Shown here: positions 20,606 to 32,400 of the stretch, piece by piece
Layout of the letters: each line of letters begins with the position of its first letter
How positions within the stretch are numbered: position 1 is the first letter of the stretch
NCBI GenBank assembly: GCA_951802195.1
Contig: OX637629.1
Span: 248,001 to 312,000, forward strand
DNA from: Tausonia pullulans
Taxonomy: Eukaryota; Basidiomycota; Tremellomycetes; Cystofilobasidiales; Mrakiaceae
Direction of reading: 5' to 3'
Length of the DNA stretch: 64,000 bases
Notes under the pieces: model-generated
What the model was told of the DNA's origin: nothing
Seen by the model: the letters and a program-made list of their open reading frames with translations, nothing else
Database searches by the model: none
Position numbers and translations under genes: made by a program

Positions 20606-22933
20606 ATGTCCTACAACCCCTCTCCAACACCGACGCTCGCCCAGCTCGACATGCACGCCACGAACGGGACACGACTACCAACGTCGCTCTCTTATGCGGA
20701 TGATGAGAAGAAGGCTGGTCTCGGAGAGGCGTCGTCGGTTCTGCCACCGCCGGCTTCGGCCGAGAACGAAGTTGACGCCTCCGCCGCTCGATGCGAGAAG
20801 GGCGACGACTCGATGCAAGAAGACGAAGTCGAAGCCATCGTGGGCGACCCCGTGGCCGCCGCCGCGGCGGACGCGGGGATCTACTTCCCAGGCGATGAGG
20901 GAACACTTCGGGCATGGCTCGTCGTGTTGGGCGCCCTCCACATTACGTGTTGTACCTTCGGTGAGCAAAGAGGTGGCGGCTTGTGCGAGATGACTGCGCG
21001 CTCAGCGACTGACCAAGGCAACTCTTCATCCTTGCTCTCCACGTGGCTCTTTTCTGTTATTTTAAGGCGTCACAAATTCATGGGGTGTCCTCCAAAACTA
21101 CTACAAAACGAGTCTTTTGCAAAGCTCGAGCGAATCCTCGATGTGAGTCATCGCTCGCTTCCTCTTCCGATCGCTCAATCCGCACGTGACTGACGTTTTT
21201 CTCCCGTTCTTCGCTCTCGCGAAAGATCGTGGATTGGGAGCTTGCAGTACTGTGCCATCTTCCTACCTGCTGTTGTAATGGGAAGACTGCTGGATACCGG
21301 TTCGTCGAGACCTTCCTTGTTGGTGGCTCGCCAGTCCCTCTCTGACCGTTAGTTCCGACCCTTTTAGGCACCTTCATTCTCCCCTTCACAATCTCCGCCT
21401 CCCTATACACCGTTTCGTTCTTCATCACCGCTCAGTGCTATCAGCTTTGGCATTTTATTCTCGTTCAGGGCATCCTTCTCGGCCTCTCGGCGGGGGTCAT
21501 GTTTGGTCCTGCGCTCGCTATCGTTGCACGTGAGTCTCAAGCCTGATACGACAACTCATGGTTGGCGTGCTGATAGGCTTCCCTTGAGACAGACTGGTTC
21601 CACCTCCGCCGCTCGCTCGCCTATGGAGTTGTGAGTCTGCTTGTCGCCCCGCCGCTCCGATCATGTCTGAGTTTCTTCTCGAAGGTCGCCTGCGGCTCTT
21701 CCATCGGCGGTACAGCCTTTCCCATTATGATTCGTAAACTCATCCCCAAGATTGGCTTCCAGTGGACGATGCGCATCCTGGGCTTTGTGAGTCTCTCATA
21801 CAGGCTTCGCTGAGGCCTCTCCATTGATTCGTTCTGTGAAGATCATTCTCTATTGCACCTCGTTCGCGTACTTTACCCTCCGACCCCGGCTGCCGCCCAA
21901 GAATGTCAGTCTTCATCCTTGTCAAGCGCCTTTCGGACTTCACTAACTTACGTCATTTAGGTCAAGGGCGGCATGTTCAACTTGGCGGCTTTCAAGAAGC
22001 CAGCGTTCTCGTGAGTCTTTACATCTCTTGTTTGTACAACCTTAAACCTCTGACGCTTTCGTGGTCGCTCACAGAGCATATGTCGCTGGTTGCTTTCTTG
22101 TCGTAAGTGTTACCTAAGAAATGACTCACTCAGAACTGGCGCTGATATTCTGCTCTTAGATGATGGGCCTTTACACTCCTCTCAGTACGTCCTCAAAGCT
22201 TTATATTGGGATTTCTGCTTCTAACCGGTGATCTCTCCTTCGTCAGCTTATCTCGACGTCGATGGCTCCCGTCACGGCCTCGGCGAGTTCGCATCCTACC
22301 TCATTTCCATCGCCAACGCTTGCTCTCTTGCCGGCCGACTCATTCCCGGATTTTACGCCGATAAAGTGGGACCCGTGAAGTTTGTCGCTTGTTCATCTCT
22401 TGACGCCGGATACAAATGCTGAAGACTTTGTCCCGCTCAGCATCCTCATCCCGTTCTCCTTTGTCTCGGGCGTCTTGGTCTTCGCCTGGCCCTTCTGCAC
22501 GACCAAGGCTGCTCTCATCGTCTTCTCCATCATTATGGGCATTTCTACAGGGGCATTCGTCTCCCTCTTCTCTCCCGGTGTCGCCCAGCTTGGAGAGGTG
22601 CGCCCCGATTTACCATCGTTCCCTCGACGTCGGTTGCTGACACTGTACCCGTATCTAGACCGCAGACATTGGTCGTCGTATGGGCATGCTCACGACGTGC
22701 CTTTCCGTCGCCGCCCTCGTTGGTCCCCCAATATCCGGAGCGTGCGTTCTCGTTCCTTCCTTTCTTCCTCACCTCGTCACACCCTAGTTGACCGCTTCTC
22801 CTCTAGTATCCTCGCACTTCGCGGGTCGTTCCTCGACGTCGCCGGCTACGCTGGGTCCGTCGTCTTTCTCGGAACAGGCGTCATGCTTTACTCAAGACAT
22901 TGCGTGCTGGGCAAGGTCTGGGGCAAGATGTGA
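20606..22933 (+). CDS. MFS monocarboxylate-transporter-like protein (MCT/Mch family)
   Basis: A 12-TM major facilitator protein of the fungal MCT-like group. The N-terminal cytosolic tail is about 100 residues, acidic and Ala-rich (ends near GDEGTLRAW). TM1 follows (VVLGALHITCCTFG). Later segments, each on its own small exon, include a GVLQNYY-like motif, SLQYCAIFLPAVVMGRLLD, GILLGLSAGVMFGPALAIVAHWF, RRSLAYGV, ACGSSIGGTAFPI, GFQWTMRILGF, LISIANACSLAGRLIPGFYAD and TADIGRRMGMLTTCLSVAAL. The RR(S/A)LAxG and GRLxPGxxAD motifs are typical of MCT-like transporters. Yeast Mch members are riboflavin or orphan transporters, so the substrate is open. At least ten introns; stop TGA after GKVWGKM. Starts at 20606 because this ATG begins the long first exon. 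Confidence 0.88.
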
Positions 22934-23987
22934 GCTGCGGTGGGGGGAATCATGCAAAGATCAAAACAAAAAGGGATGGAAAGGCGAAGGGGCCTTCGTT
23001 GAAAAGGCGGGCGAATCTGTATTTGTTTTATGAACACACTTCAGCATCATCTTTAATTTCAACCTCATGCCTCGAGCGAATTCAGAAGACCGAGAATTTC
23101 GTGCAGGACTCGATATTCATCATCAAAGAGCATGCGGGCACTTTTGTTGTGACAGGGCGTTCGAACATCGGGCTCTTGATGAGCTTGTTGATCAGAAAGG
23201 ATGTAAGCTGGGAGAGGCGCACTCTAAATGTCAACTTTGTTCGGTCGAGTTGGCAACAAAAGCTTTCGGGATTGGCGAACAATCTCGGCCTAGCAGGGCT
23301 GGCAGAACGATCTTGTAGTATTGGTACTCGGTGCGAGACATCGCAGTAGATCGAGTCATGGAGACACACTGCGTGCGAGTAGTTCATCGCCACCAGGCCC
23401 CATCCGCATCTCATCGACGATATTGAGTGTATCCAGTTCTTCTGCTCTCTTTTCAGTTCTCAGCGCCGCTACGTCCAAAAGCACGTTGATGAAGTCAACA
23501 ATCGATAGCAGGAGAGCGAACCGAGGACGGCAGGTAGTGTTGACAGTCTCAAAAATTTTGACCCCCGTCAAAACCGCGCTCGATTGATGGCTAACGAGCA
23601 CAGATATATGTTGTGCGCGTAGATATTCTAGAGAATCTGCAAGTTGAGGGGCTGCTCGGCAGTGCAATCGCCAGCAGGATTGCCGACTACCCCGCTCGCG
23701 GCCGACTGATGAAGAATCTACACCCATGCCCTGCACGGCCGGGGACTCCCGTTTTCTTTCAGGGCATGGGAGGGCGATTGAAAATGTTGAACAGAAGACG
23801 AGAACGCATGGGCCAGCTCGACAGCTTTGACCGAGGAGACATCCTCCCCTCGCCCTCCCCCTTCCCTCTCCATCCTAACCACCACCTTTCCTCTCCCTCC
23901 CTCTTTCCGGTTTCGTTTCCCGGTCTCCCCCTCTTCGTCTCTCCCCTCTCTCCCATCCGTCTACCCCGTCCCTCTTTCATCACCAAA
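22934..23987. other. Intergenic region with possible minus-strand coding remnants
   Basis: About 1 kb without an assignable gene. On the minus strand between 23740 and 23066 several short, protein-like frames follow one another (LLLSIVDFINVLLDVAALR, then YYKIVLPALLGRDC, then YRVLHEILGLLNS) but cannot be joined by clear splice sites. They may be a decayed host gene or noise. A perfect 7-bp hairpin (TTTTGAC-CCCC-GTCAAAA) lies at 23556-23573. From about 23850 the plus strand is strongly CT-rich, forming the leader of the next gene. Confidence 0.35.
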
Positions 23988-25752
23988 ATGGGAAAGTCCA
24001 GCAAGGTCGCCGCCGCGCCCAAGGCCGAGAAGGTCAAGGAGGTTAAGCCCGCCAAGGAGAAGAAGGAGAAGAAGTCCAAGAAGGCTGTCAGTATCTCCCC
24101 TGTCTCCACCCATCTAGATGTCTAGCGATGGAGATAATGGAAGGGCCACGGATGGTTCGATACGAGCAAGCAGTCCTGACCAAGCCGTGCACCTCTTTCC
24201 CATTCCTTCTTTGATTCTTCCCCTCAATAGAAGAAGGAGCCCACCCCTCCCCCCGTCGAGTCTTCCTCGTCCGAGGAGTCTTCCTCTGAGGAGGAGTCTT
24301 CCTCCGAGGAGGAGTCTTCCGAGGAGGAGGCCCCCAAGAAGCCCGTTGTCGCCGCTGCCAAGAAGGTTGAGGAGGTCGCGAAGAAGGTCGACGACGCTGT
24401 ACGTGTTACCTTTTCATAAGCTATAAACCGAGTTCTGACATACTTTCACTCAGGCTACCTCGTCTGGAACCAGCGACGACTCGTCCGACGACTCTTCTGA
24501 CTCGTCATCTGACGAGGAGGAGGACAAGCCCGTCCTTGAGAAGGCCAAGGCCGTCGGTAAGAAGGTCGTCGAGCAGGGAGCTAAGGTCGTCGAGGCTGCC
24601 GCTCAGAAGGTCCAGGACGCTGTGAGTGATTGAAGTGCGCGCTATTGACGTTAGCGTTTTCGTTACTGACTCCATTTAAAGGCCGCCTCCGACTCTGACT
24701 CTGACTCTTCGAGCTCTGACTCCTCGTCCGAGGAGGAGGATGCTGAGATGAAGGATGCCGCCCCTGTCGCTTCCAGTCAGTATCTTTCACTCCCCACCTC
24801 GCCACAGTCCTCCCACTCACGCGTTTCTTCTCACAGCCAAGCGCAAGGCTTCTGAGGAGGCTGAGCCCGTCGTCAAGAAGCCCAAGGTCGACCAGGCCGC
24901 CGCCTGGGCCGGTGAGGGCAACCCCCCTACCACCACTCTCTGGGTCGGCAACCTCTCGTGGAACGTCGACACCGAGTGGCTCAAGTCCGAGTTCGAGGAG
25001 TTCGGCGAGGTCACCTCCACGCGCATCCAGATGGACCGTGAGACTGGCCGCTCCCGCGGCATCGGCTACGTTGAGTTTGCCGACCAGGAGTCTGCCACGA
25101 AGGGATACAACGCCCAGAAGAACATCGACGGTCGGGATGCTCGCATCGACTACGCTACCGTTCGCCCTCCCCAGGAGAAGAAGCAGTACCAGTCGGACCG
25201 CCCCCCTAACCCCCCTGCCCCTACTCTCGTGCGTGGCCTGCCTTTCTATGTCATCATCGTCTTCTCCTGACCCTCCTTACCTTCTTCTTTCAGTGGGTTG
25301 GCAACCTTTCGTTCGACTCTAACGAGGACGCCCTCTGGGAGACCTTCGGCGCCCACGGCCAGGTCTCCTCGGTCCGTCTCCCGACGGACCGCGAGACCGG
25401 CTCGCCCAAGGGCTTCGCCTACGTCGAGTTCGCCGACGTTGACTCGGCTACCAAGGCCCTCGAGGCCCTCAACGGTCAGGACATCGGTGGCCGCAACTGC
25501 CGCATCGATTACGCTCCCCCGCGTGACAACGATGGTGCTGGACGTGGCGGCTTCGGTGGAGGACGTGGCGGAGGACGCGGTGGCTTCGGTGGAGACCGCG
25601 GAGGCCGTGGTGGAGGACGTGGCGGAGGACGTGGTGGCTTTGGTGGAGACCGTGGAGGCCGTGGTGGAGGACGTGGAAGGGGAGCTCCTCGCGGTGGTGC
25701 CCGCACCGGTGGCATCGTTGCCTCGGAGGGCAAGAAGATGACCTTCAACTAA
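23988..25752 (+). CDS. Nucleolin/Nsr1-like nucleolar RNA-binding protein
   Basis: Lys-rich start (MGKSSKVAAAPKAEK), then alternating Ser/Glu/Asp acidic blocks and Lys-rich KKV(V/E) spacers spread over several exons (24.23-24.78 kb). After a basic KRKASEE...KKPK nuclear signal come two RRM domains: RRM1 with TLWVGNLSW and RGIGYVEF (about 24.93-25.16 kb) and RRM2 with LWVGNLSFD and KGFAYVEFAD (about 25.29-25.52 kb). The C-terminus is a [16 protein letters not shown] tail ending KKMTFN. This acid stretch-RRM-RRM-RGG order is that of yeast Nsr1 and animal nucleolin, which act in pre-rRNA processing in the nucleolus. Stop TAA at 25750-25752. Five or so short introns; the last splits the two RRMs. 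Confidence 0.93.
25540..25690 (+). repeat. GC-rich tandem repeat encoding the RGG tail
   Basis: Imperfect in-frame repeats of GGAGGACGTGGC and GGCTTCGGTGGAGACCGC type units encode RGG and FGG boxes of the nucleolin-like protein. Such coding minisatellites vary in length by slippage or unequal exchange. Confidence 0.7.
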
Positions 25753-26448
25753 GTGTTTTATGTCTCCTATCTTCTCACTCACTCCGTCTCCTATCGCACG
25801 CTTTCTTATGCCTCTTGCACCAAAAGAGCGCGCCCTTCACATCCCATCTGAACCGCCCGTTCGCCTCTCTTTTCTTTCTTTGCATGCTTCTCTTTTCTTT
25901 TTCCTCCGGCCTGTGTACACCACCTCCCTTCACCCTTTTGGCACCCAGGCCTGCCTCGCGATAGATGGAAGAAACTCACGGGATGTTGACGATAGAACGC
26001 AAAGCCGAGTCTGCGAGCCTTGCCCAACGTGGCTGAAGTTTGTTCTGTCTGTCTGTGCGAGAAGTTGCCCGAATTCTGGATCCCTTGGGGAGCTGCCTGC
26101 CGCGACGGCCGGCCCATGCGTCAACGTCGCCCAGAGTCCTTGGGGCAGCTCATCTCCCCCTCCGGTTGTTATATCCCTACGACTCTCCACTCGTCGTCTC
26201 CCAACCTCCTCCTTCCTCCCCCAACACTCCTCTTCTCCCTCCCGCCGCCTCTCCTCCCGCCTCTCTCTCCCTCGTCCGCATATACGCCTCGTTCCCGGTC
26301 CCGTTTATTCTCCCTCTAGTCAGCAGCCAGCCAGTCATCGCCCGACGCCGGACCCCTCACTCACCTGTCTCCTTCCCTCCACCCCACCAACTCCAGGATC
26401 GATCTCTCTTCTCTTCCCCTCTCGCTCGTCCTTCTCTCCTCCATCATC
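25753..26448. other. Intergenic region upstream of FAS2, about 700 bp
   Basis: No gene is supported. I looked here for the missing front half of the malonyl/palmitoyl transferase domain (a GHSLGE-type motif) and did not find it. The 250 bp before the FAS2 ATG are strongly CT-rich (CTCCTCTTCTCCCTCCCGCC...), typical of a strong promoter/leader. Confidence 0.5.
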
Positions 26449-29400
26449 ATGGCCGAGGAACTCGCCCGCAAGGAGCTCCTTCTCAGGGAGCTCGTCATCA
26501 CCATCGCCAACCGGTTCGTGTTTCCCTCGTCCCCCCCTTCATTTCCCACCTCGCGCTGGGGTCAGTCGGCTGAACACGGATCCGTCCCCCCATCTTAGGA
26601 CCGGCATGCTCCTCGAGCTCGTCAACTACAACGTCGAGGGCACTGTGCGTCGCTCTCTCCCTATGGGTGTGTACTGGAGCTGTCGCTGAACTTCCTCCTC
26701 TCCCTTTCAACAGCAATACGGTGAGAACCATCATCTGGGGCGGCGGGCAATCCCGTTTCGCGCGTCTCGCTGCTCGGGCCTCCGCCGGCGGCTTCGTCCT
26801 TCCCTTGCTCCCCCAACTTATCCATCTTCTCCCTCCTTCTCCCTCCAGTCGCCGCCGGAGAGAACCTCGCTCTCGCTACTCTCACCAATGTCCTCAACTT
26901 CATCAAGGTCTGTCGCACCCTCTTCCGCCGTTGTTTCCTCATATCTGCGCGGCGCCTAGGCTCGCCGCCCCAACGCACGAGCGACCTGTCTCCTGTAATT
27001 TCGCTTCCTCCGAGCAATCCGTCTGACGTGGCATCTCCCTCTCCAGGTCCAGAAGATCGACATGAAGAAGCTCCAAAAGGAGCTCTCGGAGGAGCAGCTC
27101 CGGTCTAAAGTCCGTCGCTTGTCTCCACAACTCAATCCAATTGGTGCGCGCGATTGACGTCCGTATGTTGCTCCTTGCCTTCCTCAGCTCGGTCTCATCG
27201 TCGACCAGGCCCTGGACACCGCCAAGGAAAAGGCCAAGGAGGATGGCCGTGTCATCCTCGAGCGTGGATTCGGTGCGTCGTTCTATGTCGTCGCGGGCTT
27301 CTTCCCCATCAGAAACGAACTGACAGTCTGCATCGGCAGCCACTATCCCTCTCCCCGGAATCGACGTCCCCTTCCACTCCAAGTACCTCTGGTCTGGTGT
27401 CCAGCCGTTCCTCAAGTACCTCTCGAAGAAGGTCTCTTCGGCCGACCTCAACCCGGAGCTTCTCGTCGGACTCTACATCCCCAACCTCATCGTGAGTGGC
27501 GCGCGCTTGAGGTTCGCGCACATATATACTGACTCTATATATCTCTCTCTTCTAGGCCGAGCCCTTCCAGGTTTCCAAGGACTATGCCCAGAAGATCCTC
27601 GATCAGACTGGTTTGTGCCATTCTTCCTTTTTTCCCTAGAGATTTCGCTGATGACGATCGCTTGATCTCTTCTCCCAGGCTCCCCCCGCATGGAAAAGCT
27701 CATCCGCAACACTGACGACGCCGCTTGGTCGGTTCCGGAGAACCGCCAGAAGCTCGCGTACCACATCCTCTGCGAGCTCCTTGCCTACCAGTTTGCCTCG
27801 TGCGTCTCGCGCTCGCTATAGTCGCCTTTCCTCCCCTTGCCGGTCCTGACGCCTACCCTCTCCCGCTCGCTTGTGCAGCCCCGTCCGCTGGATTGAGACC
27901 CAGGACCTTCTCTTTGATTACTATCAGTTCGAGCGCATGATCGAGGTCGGCCCCTCCCCTACTCTCACGGGCATGGCGACCCGGACGCTCGGCCTCAAGT
28001 ACGCCGCCAAGGACGGCTCGGTCTCGCGCAAGCGCGCCATCCTCGCCCATTCCAAGAACCAGAAGGAGGTTTACTACCAATTCGAGGATGCTGAGCCCGA
28101 GGCCGCTGCCCAGCCTGAGGCTTCTACCTCGGCCGCCCCTGCTGCCGCCGCCGCCCCTGTCGCTGCTGCTGCCCCCGTCGCTGCTCCCTCCGGCGGCCCC
28201 GTCGCCGAGATCCCTGACGCCCCGCTCAAGGCGGTCGACACCGTTCGGGTTATCATCGCCCAGAAGCTTAAGAAGAAGGTGGAGGAGATTCCTCTGTCCA
28301 AGACGGTCAAGGACCTCGTCGGCGGCAAGTCGACGCTCCAGAACGAGATTGTCTCAGACCTCCAGCTCGAGTTCGGGTCCGCTCCAGAGAAGGGCGAGGA
28401 GCTTCCGCTTGACGAGCTCGGTGCGGCCCTTGGGTTCGGCTACTCGGGAGCGATCGGCAAATGCACGTCGGCGCTTATCTCCAGGATGATCGGAGGCAAG
28501 ATGCCCGGAGGATTCAACCTCACCTCGGCGAAGACGCATATCGCCAAGACTTGGGGACTTGGTCCTCAGCGGACGGACGCCGCCCTCCTTCTCGGTGTGA
28601 CGATGGAGCCGCCCAAGCGACTCGGAGCCGAGGGCGAGGCCAAGGCTTGGCTCGACTCGGTCGTCGCCGCGTACGCCTCGCAGGCGGGCATCTCGCTCTC
28701 GTCCGGTGGAGCCGGCGGAGGAGGAGGTGGAGGAGGCGCTGGTGGACCTGTCATGAACTCGGAGGAGTTCGACAAGTACAAACTCGAGCAGGAGGAGTTC
28801 GCTGCCCAGCACGTCGACCTTTACATGCGTCATCTCAAGAAGGACCCTCGGGCCGCCAACCAGCTCCTCGACGCCGAGAAGGCGACCTCGCAGGCGCTTC
28901 AGGACAAGCTCGACTCGATCGACCGCGAGCACGGCGAGGACTACATCCAGGGCATCCAGCCCATCTTTACTCCGCTCAAGGCTCGCCACTTTGACTCGTG
29001 CTGGAACTGGGTCCGCCAGGACGCGCTCATCATGTTTTTCGACATCATCTTCGGAAGGCTCACTGCCGTTGACCGCGAGATCACTTCGCGGTGCATCGCC
29101 ATCATGAACCGCGCCGACCCGACGCTCATCGAGTGGGTGTCCTCCCTTACTCTTCCGTGGCTCTTAATCTGACTCGTTCTTTCTCTCCTCTCCTCTCCTC
29201 CCCTGTAGGTACATGCAGTACCACGTCGACCAGTGCGTCCCCGAGCAGGGCGAGACCTACCGCCTCGCTAAGGAGTTCGGTCAGCAACTGCTCGACAACT
29301 GCCGCGAGGCGCTCGCCGAGGGACCGTACTACAAGGATGGTCAGTCGCCGATGTCTCCTCCTGTTCCTGCTGGCGCCCGCTCAGCTCGTCTGAGGTCGTT

Positions 29401-32400
29401 TCCTCTCTTCTTCTTCCAGTCACCTACCCGACTGCCCCCCACACCGAGGTCTCTCCCAAGGGCGACATCGTCTACTCCGAGGTCGCCCGCTCAAACGTCC
29501 GCAAGCTTGAGGCGTACGTCCAGGAGATGGCCCAGGGAGGCAAGATCTCTGAGTCGGCCAAGGTCAACCTCGAGAAGGTCCAGTCGGACGTCTCCAAGCT
29601 CTACAAGCTCGTGAAGGCCCAGCCTCAGATATCGCGCGGAAACAAGGCGGCCATCAAGTCGCTCTATGGAGAGGTCGTCCGCAACCTCGCCAAGTCGGAC
29701 TCAACGCGCGCTGGCCCGAGGTCTGTCGGCGCGAGGACTCGTCGTTCGTCGTCCCAGTTCATGAGGCCCGCGAGCATCAACGAGTCCGCCGCGGCGCTTT
29801 CGTCGGGTTCGGACAAGCTCCCGCTCCTCCACCTCAAGCGCAAGGTCGGCACCAACTGGCAGTACTCGAGCAAGCTCACCTCAGTCTATCTCGACGTCCT
29901 CCAGGAGATCGCCACCTCGGGAACGACGTGGGTTGCTCTCTCGCTCACTCGTTCTCCACACGGACCTGAATCGCTTACCCTCCCGTCTCCTCCCCCAGCT
30001 TCAAGGGCAAGAACGCGCTCCTCACTGGTGTCGGCAAGGGCTCGATCGGCTGCGAGATCCTGAAGGGTCTCCTTGCCGGAGGCGCCACCGTCGTCGTTAC
30101 GACCTCGCGCTACAACCGCAAGACGGTCGAATACTACCAGACGATCTATCAGGAGTGCGGCTCGCGCGGTTCGTCCCTCACGGTCGTCCCCTTCAACCAG
30201 GGCTCGAAGCAGGACGTCGAGGCCCTTGTCGACTACATCTACTCGACTCTCGCCCTCGACCTCGATTACATCCTCCCCTTCGCCGCCATCCCGGAGAACG
30301 GCCGCGAGATTGATGGTCTTGACGACCGGTCCGAGCTCGCCCACCGCGTCATGCTCACCAACCTCCTCCGAATCCTCGGTGCCGTCAAGCAGAAGAAGGC
30401 CGCCCGCCACTTTGTCACTCGGCCGACGCAGGTCGTCCTCCCGCTCTCGCCAAACCACGGTCTCTTCGGTAACGATGGTCTCTACTCCGAGTCCAAGATC
30501 TCGCTCGAGACGCTCTTCCAGCGGTGGGGCTCGGAGAGCTGGGGTGACTACCTCTGCCTCGCTGGAGCCGTCATCGGATGGACTCGCGGAACGGGCCTCA
30601 TGTCGGCTACCAACACTGTCGCTGAGGGTCTCGAGAAGCTCGGCGTCCGCACCTTCTCGGCGAAGGAGATGGCCTTCAACATCCTCGGTCGTGAGTCTAG
30701 GCGGTTCCTTCCTCTTCCCTCACCCTGCACTCATCGCTGATCTTTCTCCTTCACCCCTCCCCCTTCAAAGTTATGCACCCCCTTCTCTTCGACATCACTC
30801 AGATCGAGCCTGTTTGGGCCGACCTCAACGGAGGTATGGACCGTCTCCCGGACCTTGCCGAGGTTACCGGCAAGATCCGGACTCAGCTCAAGCTCACGGG
30901 CGACCTCCGCCGAGCCGTCGCCCTCGACGAGTCGGCCGACTTCAAGGTCGTTAACGGCGTCGGCGCTGAGCGGATCCACCAGAAGGTCCCCATCGCCCCT
31001 CGTGCTAACTTCAAGTTTGACTTCCCGCCGCTCGAGTCGGCCGCTCAGCTCGAGAAGCTTAACGCCCTCCAGGGCATGATCGACCTCGACAAGGTCATGG
31101 TCGTCACTGGATTCGCCGAGGTCGGCCCCTGGGGTTCGTCGAGGACTCGTTGGGAGATGGAGGCCAAGGGCGAGTTCACGATCGAGGGTCTCATTGAGAT
31201 GTCCTGGATCATGGGCTTCATCAAGCACTTCGACGGTCGCCTCAAGTCCGGCAAGGCCTATGTTGGTTGGGTCGACACCAAGTCGGAAGAGCCGATCGAT
31301 GACAAGGACGTTCGCGCTAAGTACGAGAAGGACATCCTCGAGCACGCGGGTATCCGTCTTATCGGTGCGTCCCCTCCTCTCTAGCTCGCTTTGCTTCTGC
31401 TTCTTGACTAACCAACTTCTTCTCTCCCCCCCACCCATCAACATTTTTTCCCTTACCATCCCTCTCCTTTCCACTCCCTGTAGAGCCCGAGCTCTTCCAC
31501 GGCTACGACCCCAAGAAGAAGGCCTTCCACCAAGAGGTCGAGCTCACTCACGACCTCGAGCCCATCGAGGTCTCGGCCGCCGACGCCGAGCAGTTCAAGC
31601 GCGAGCAGGGCGTCAACTGCGACATCTGGGTCCAGGAGTCCGGCGAGTGGTTCGTTAAGTTCAAGCGCGGTGCTCGGATCCTCGTCCCCAAGTCCGTTCG
31701 CTTCAACCGGCTCGTCGCTGGTCAGCTTCCTACGGGTTGGCACGCTGGCCGCTACGGTCTCCCGGACGATATTATCGCCCAGACGGACAGGACCGCCCTC
31801 TGGGCGCTCGTCGCAACGATGGAGGCGCTTGTCATGTCGGGCATCACGGACCCATACGAGCTGTACAAGTATGTTCACCCGGCCGAGGTCGGCACTTGCA
31901 TCGGTTCCGGTATGGGTGGCATGCGCTCGCTCTCCGCCATGTTCAAGGACCGCAAGGAGGAGAAGGACATCCAAAAGGACATCCTCCAGGAGACGTGAGT
32001 CGGTTCTCTGACTCGCTCTCTTACCTATCGCTGACGCTCTTTCTCCTCCCCCAGCTTCATCAACACCGTCGCCGGATGGATCAACCTCCTCCTCCTCTCT
32101 GCCGCTGGACCCGTCAAGATCCCTGTCGGAGCTTGCGCAACTGCCCTCCAGTCGGTCGAGATTGCCTGCGACTCGATCATGAGCGGCAAGGCCAAGGTCA
32201 TGATCGCTGGTGGCTTTGACGATTTCTCTGAGGAGGGCTCGTTCGAATTGTGAGATGTCGTCGCCCCTTTGCTCGCTCGCTCGCTCGGCGCCCTGACTCC
32301 TTCTTCCACCTCGCCGTTCCTTCAGCGCTAACATGAAGGCCACTTCCAACACCGACACCGAGCTCGCCATGGGCCGCGAGCCGACCGAGTTCTCCCGCCC

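Noticed and set aside
25753-26448. Possible missing N-terminal MPT/beta-subunit sequence before FAS2
   Set aside because: No GHSLGE-like motif or beta-chain similarity found in any frame; the ATG at 26449 has a normal CT-rich leader.
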